Positions 14,467-16,628 of a stretch of DNA of 16,628 nucleotides are shown piece after piece; position 1 is the stretch's first letter, and each line of letters starts with the position of its first letter. Below the pieces are notes generated by a model. That model searched no databases, was not told the origin of the DNA, and was given only the letters and a program-made list of their open reading frames with translations. Source of the DNA: CAZFAT01 sp964517075 (lineage in GTDB: Bacteria; Acidobacteriota; Vicinamibacteria; Vicinamibacterales; SCN-69-37); assembly GCA_964517075.1 (NCBI GenBank), contig CAZFAT010000289.1, positions 1 to 16,628 of the forward strand. The letters are read 5' to 3'. A program made the translations under genes and the position numbers.

Positions 14467-16050
14467 ATGCTCTTCCACACCTGGCCATTCCTGATCTTCA
14501 TGCTGGTCGTGCTGCCGGGCTTCTATGCCCTGCGGACGACGCGCTTCTGGATTCCCTGGCTGTTCCTGGCGTCCTACGTCTTCTACGGGTGGTGGAATCC
14601 GTGGTTCCTGATCCTCGTCGCCTATTCCACGGTGCTGGATTACCTGGTGGTGGCGCTGATGGACCATTGCCCTCGCCGCAATGGGCCGCCGCACGTGCCC
14701 TCCCCCCGCGACGCTTTTCTCCGTGGCGCCTTCCTCATTTCCGTGTCGCTCCTGGCGACGCTCATCGGAGCGGCGTGGGTCGTGCCGGCCACGCTGCGGC
14801 CGACGCTCCTGGCGTTCGCCCTGCTCGTGCTGATCATGGCCGTGGGGTCTCTGCTCGCCAGCCGGCGCGTCTGGCTGTTCGTCAGCCTCTTCAACAACCT
14901 CTCCCTCCTGCTCTTCTTCAAATACGCGCGCTTCGTGGCCGAGAATGTGAATCAAGTCCTCGCCGCCCTGGGCACGTCGATGCAACTCCCCGACCCCGCC
15001 GGGCTGATGCCCTACCACCTCGAATATGTCCTCCCCGTCGGCATTTCGTTCTTCACGTTCCAGTCGATGAGCTACACCATCGACTTTTTTCTGGGCAACG
15101 TCCAGCGCGAGCGCAACCTCCTCCGCTTCGCCACCTTCGTCTGCTTCTTTCCCCTGCTGATGGCCGGGCCGATCGAGCGGGCCAAGCACATGCTCGCCCA
15201 GTTTCATCACGCCTCGCCCTTCCGCGTGCAGAATCTGACGGACGGCTTTTCGCTGTTTCTGGTCGGCCTGTTCAAGAAACTCGCGCTGGCCAACTACCTC
15301 TCGCTCTATGTCGAGCGGATTTATGACAACCCCGGTGCGCACGATGCCACCGCGCTCACATTGGCGACCATCGCGTTCGCCTGGCAGATCTTCTTCGATT
15401 TCAGCGGCTACACCGACATGGCCCGCGGCGTCGCGAAAATGTTGGGCTTCAACCTCATCCTCAATTTCAACAATCCCTACCTGTCCACCGGCCTGGGCGA
15501 ATTCTGGGCGCGCTGGCACATCAGCCTCTCCACCTGGTTCCGCGATTACGTCTACATCCCGCTGGGCGGAAGCCGCGGCGGCACGTTCGCCACCTATCGC
15601 AATCTGTTCATCGTGTTCCTGGTCTCGGGCATCTGGCACGGCGCGGCCTGGACCTTCGCCATCTGGGGCATCCTCCACGCCCTGGGGGTGATGCTCACGC
15701 GCGAGCTGGAGCGATCCCGCGTCTACCGCGAGCGCATCCCAGCGATCTTCAAGCAGACCTGGGTCTTCGCCTATGTCTGCTTCGCATGGATCTTCTTCCG
15801 CGCGACTTCCTTAGAAGACGCCCTCCTGATCGTGAGCCGCATCTTCTCGGCCGCCTGGAGCCGCCCGGAGGTGCCGGCGCTGATGGTCGCGCTGGTCGGG
15901 GCGGTGTGGCTGTATCAATACGTCTATGAATCGCGCCTGCGCCCGCTGCTGCGACTCGGCGTCGTGCGCGTGGCTCTGGCCGTGTGCATGATGCTCTATC
16001 TCGGCCTCTGCTCCACGGGCGGCGGCACGTTCATCTATTTCCAGTTCTGA
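14467..16050 (+). CDS. MBOAT-family O-acyltransferase, AlgI-like
   Basis: The 527-aa polytopic membrane protein has about a dozen hydrophobic segments. Landmarks of the AlgI/DltB group appear in order: SYVFYGWWNPWFL (36-48), FFKYARF (150-156), LPVGISFFTFQSMSYTIDFF (189-208), CFFPLLMAGPIER (226-238) and FFDFSGYTDMARG (309-321). The two catalytic-region histidines lie in FWARWHISLSTWFRDYVYIP (His351) and SGIWHGAAWTFAIWG (His391). Such proteins move acetyl groups from a cytoplasmic donor across the membrane to polysaccharides, usually with an SGNH/AlgJ-type partner that completes transfer. That partner follows after TGA-c-ATG. The ATG at 14467 is chosen because the next protein landmarks start right after it; the frame extends upstream only as shadow of the preceding gene. 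The acceptor polymer is unknown. Confidence 0.95.
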   Translation: MLFHTWPFLIFMLVVLPGFYALRTTRFWIPWLFLASYVFYGWWNPWFLILVAYSTVLDYLVVALMDHCPRRNGPPHVPSPRDAFLRGAFLISVSLLATLIGAAWVVPATLRPTLLAFALLVLIMAVGSLLASRRVWLFVSLFNNLSLLLFFKYARFVAENVNQVLAALGTSMQLPDPAGLMPYHLEYVLPVGISFFTFQSMSYTIDFFLGNVQRERNLLRFATFVCFFPLLMAGPIERAKHMLAQFHHASPFRVQNLTDGFSLFLVGLFKKLALANYLSLYVERIYDNPGAHDATALTLATIAFAWQIFFDFSGYTDMARGVAKMLGFNLILNFNNPYLSTGLGEFWARWHISLSTWFRDYVYIPLGGSRGGTFATYRNLFIVFLVSGIWHGAAWTFAIWGILHALGVMLTRELERSRVYRERIPAIFKQTWVFAYVCFAWIFFRATSLEDALLIVSRIFSAAWSRPEVPALMVALVGAVWLYQYVYESRLRPLLRLGVVRVALAVCMMLYLGLCSTGGGTFIYFQF

Positions 16051-16051
16051 C

Positions 16052-16628
16052 ATGGCATCCCCCCCGCCCGTCCTCGCCGCATCACCATCAAGCCCGGCGC
16101 ATGCCGTGCCGGCCCAGCCGCCCTTCGGCGTCAATGAGATGCGCCTCAACGCCAGACAGTGGCTGGCTGCGCTGGCCATCGCGGCGGCGTTCATGTTCAC
16201 CGCCCCTGGATTGTGGAAGCAGGTCGAGACATTCGACACGGGATCCGATTACCGCATCCCGTATCAGCTCAGCAAAGACTATTGGCTGTATCAGCGCTGG
16301 ACCGGGCTCTCAGACCTTCAGCAGGTCCCCGTCATCGGCGATTCCGTCGTCTGGGGCGAGTACGTGTCGCGCCACGGCACGCTCTCTCATTTCCTGGGGG
16401 CTGAATCGGCGCGGCCCGATCGCTTCGTCAACGCCGGCGTGAACGGCCTGTTCCCCCTCGCGCTGGAGGGGCTGGTCGAGCATTACGCGTCTTTTAATCA
16501 GCGCAAGGTCATTCTCCACAGCAACGTCCTCTGGATGAGCAGTCCTCAGGCCGACCTCAGCGAGGACAAGGAACAGGTGTTCAATCACTCGCGCCTGGTG
16601 CCGCAGTTCCGGCCGCGCATCGCACCCT
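16052..16628 (+). CDS. SGNH/AlgJ-like membrane-anchored protein, C-terminus outside the window
   Basis: The frame starts one base after the MBOAT stop and is open to the right edge (192 residues seen). Residues 1-30 are proline- and alanine-rich. A hydrophobic segment at about 36-52 (QWLAALAIAAAFMFTAPGLW) should anchor it with the rest outside the cytoplasm. VPVIGDSVVWGEY (93-105) contains a GDS nucleophile block with Ser98. VNAGVNGLFPLALEGL (127-142) looks like block II, and VILHSNVLWMS (153-163) like block III with Asn158. The Asp-His block lies beyond the edge. Close coupling to the MBOAT gene indicates the extracytoplasmic partner that places acyl groups on a glycan, as AlgJ/AlgX or PatB-type proteins do. 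Met30 is an alternative start that keeps all these elements. Confidence 0.82.
   Translation, partial: MASPPPVLAASPSSPAHAVPAQPPFGVNEMRLNARQWLAALAIAAAFMFTAPGLWKQVETFDTGSDYRIPYQLSKDYWLYQRWTGLSDLQQVPVIGDSVVWGEYVSRHGTLSHFLGAESARPDRFVNAGVNGLFPLALEGLVEHYASFNQRKVILHSNVLWMSSPQADLSEDKEQVFNHSRLVPQFRPRIAP

Overview
The window is a GC-rich bacterial chromosome segment that looks like Acidobacteriota, most likely the Vicinamibacteria side of the phylum. The case rests on protein families, not on any marker gene. There is a Ser/Thr kinase fused to a PD40 (TolB-like) propeller, a PadR regulator coupled to a large two-FtsX permease of the acidobacterial ADOP type, further PD40 proteins, a Tat-exported Gfo/Idh oxidoreductase, and several starts with a -10 box only 6-9 nt upstream. 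No rRNA, tRNA, CRISPR array, phage gene or transposase was seen.

Left part (1-7.6 kb). A PD40 protein enters from the left edge on the + strand and converges, with an 11-bp gap, on a complete kinase/PD40 receptor on the - strand. Upstream of the kinase, also on the - strand, lies a padR-permease unit. The two genes are 1 nt apart, and the padR promoter overlaps a 13-bp inverted repeat that probably serves as its operator. The permease is split by one frameshift near 6604 but is otherwise full length.

Middle part (7.6-12.45 kb). An orphan XRE-type (antitoxin-like) regulator is followed by a convergent SGNH/GDSL esterase. Divergent from the esterase is an operon of uxuA (mannonate dehydratase) and a Tat-exported Gfo/Idh oxidoreductase, pointing to hexuronate or related sugar catabolism. 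After it, on the - strand, lie a small conserved-looking gene and a badly damaged nucleotidyltransferase that is cut off where the Gfo/Idh gene ends.

Right part (12.45-16.63 kb). A four-gene + strand cluster encodes a secreted PD40 protein, a formylglycine-generating-enzyme-like lipoprotein without the usual cysteine pair, an AlgI-like MBOAT O-acyltransferase and an SGNH/AlgJ-like membrane-anchored protein that runs off the right edge. It reads as an envelope or exopolysaccharide O-acylation module with two unusual exported partners.

The least ordinary structure is a 38-bp imperfect palindrome present in three intergenic copies (4610-4647, 8470-8507, 9267-9304). A precise half copy (11954-11971) supplies the stop codon of the Gfo/Idh gene and marks the breakpoint of the truncated nucleotidyltransferase. 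This suggests a dispersed palindromic repeat family that takes part in local rearrangement.
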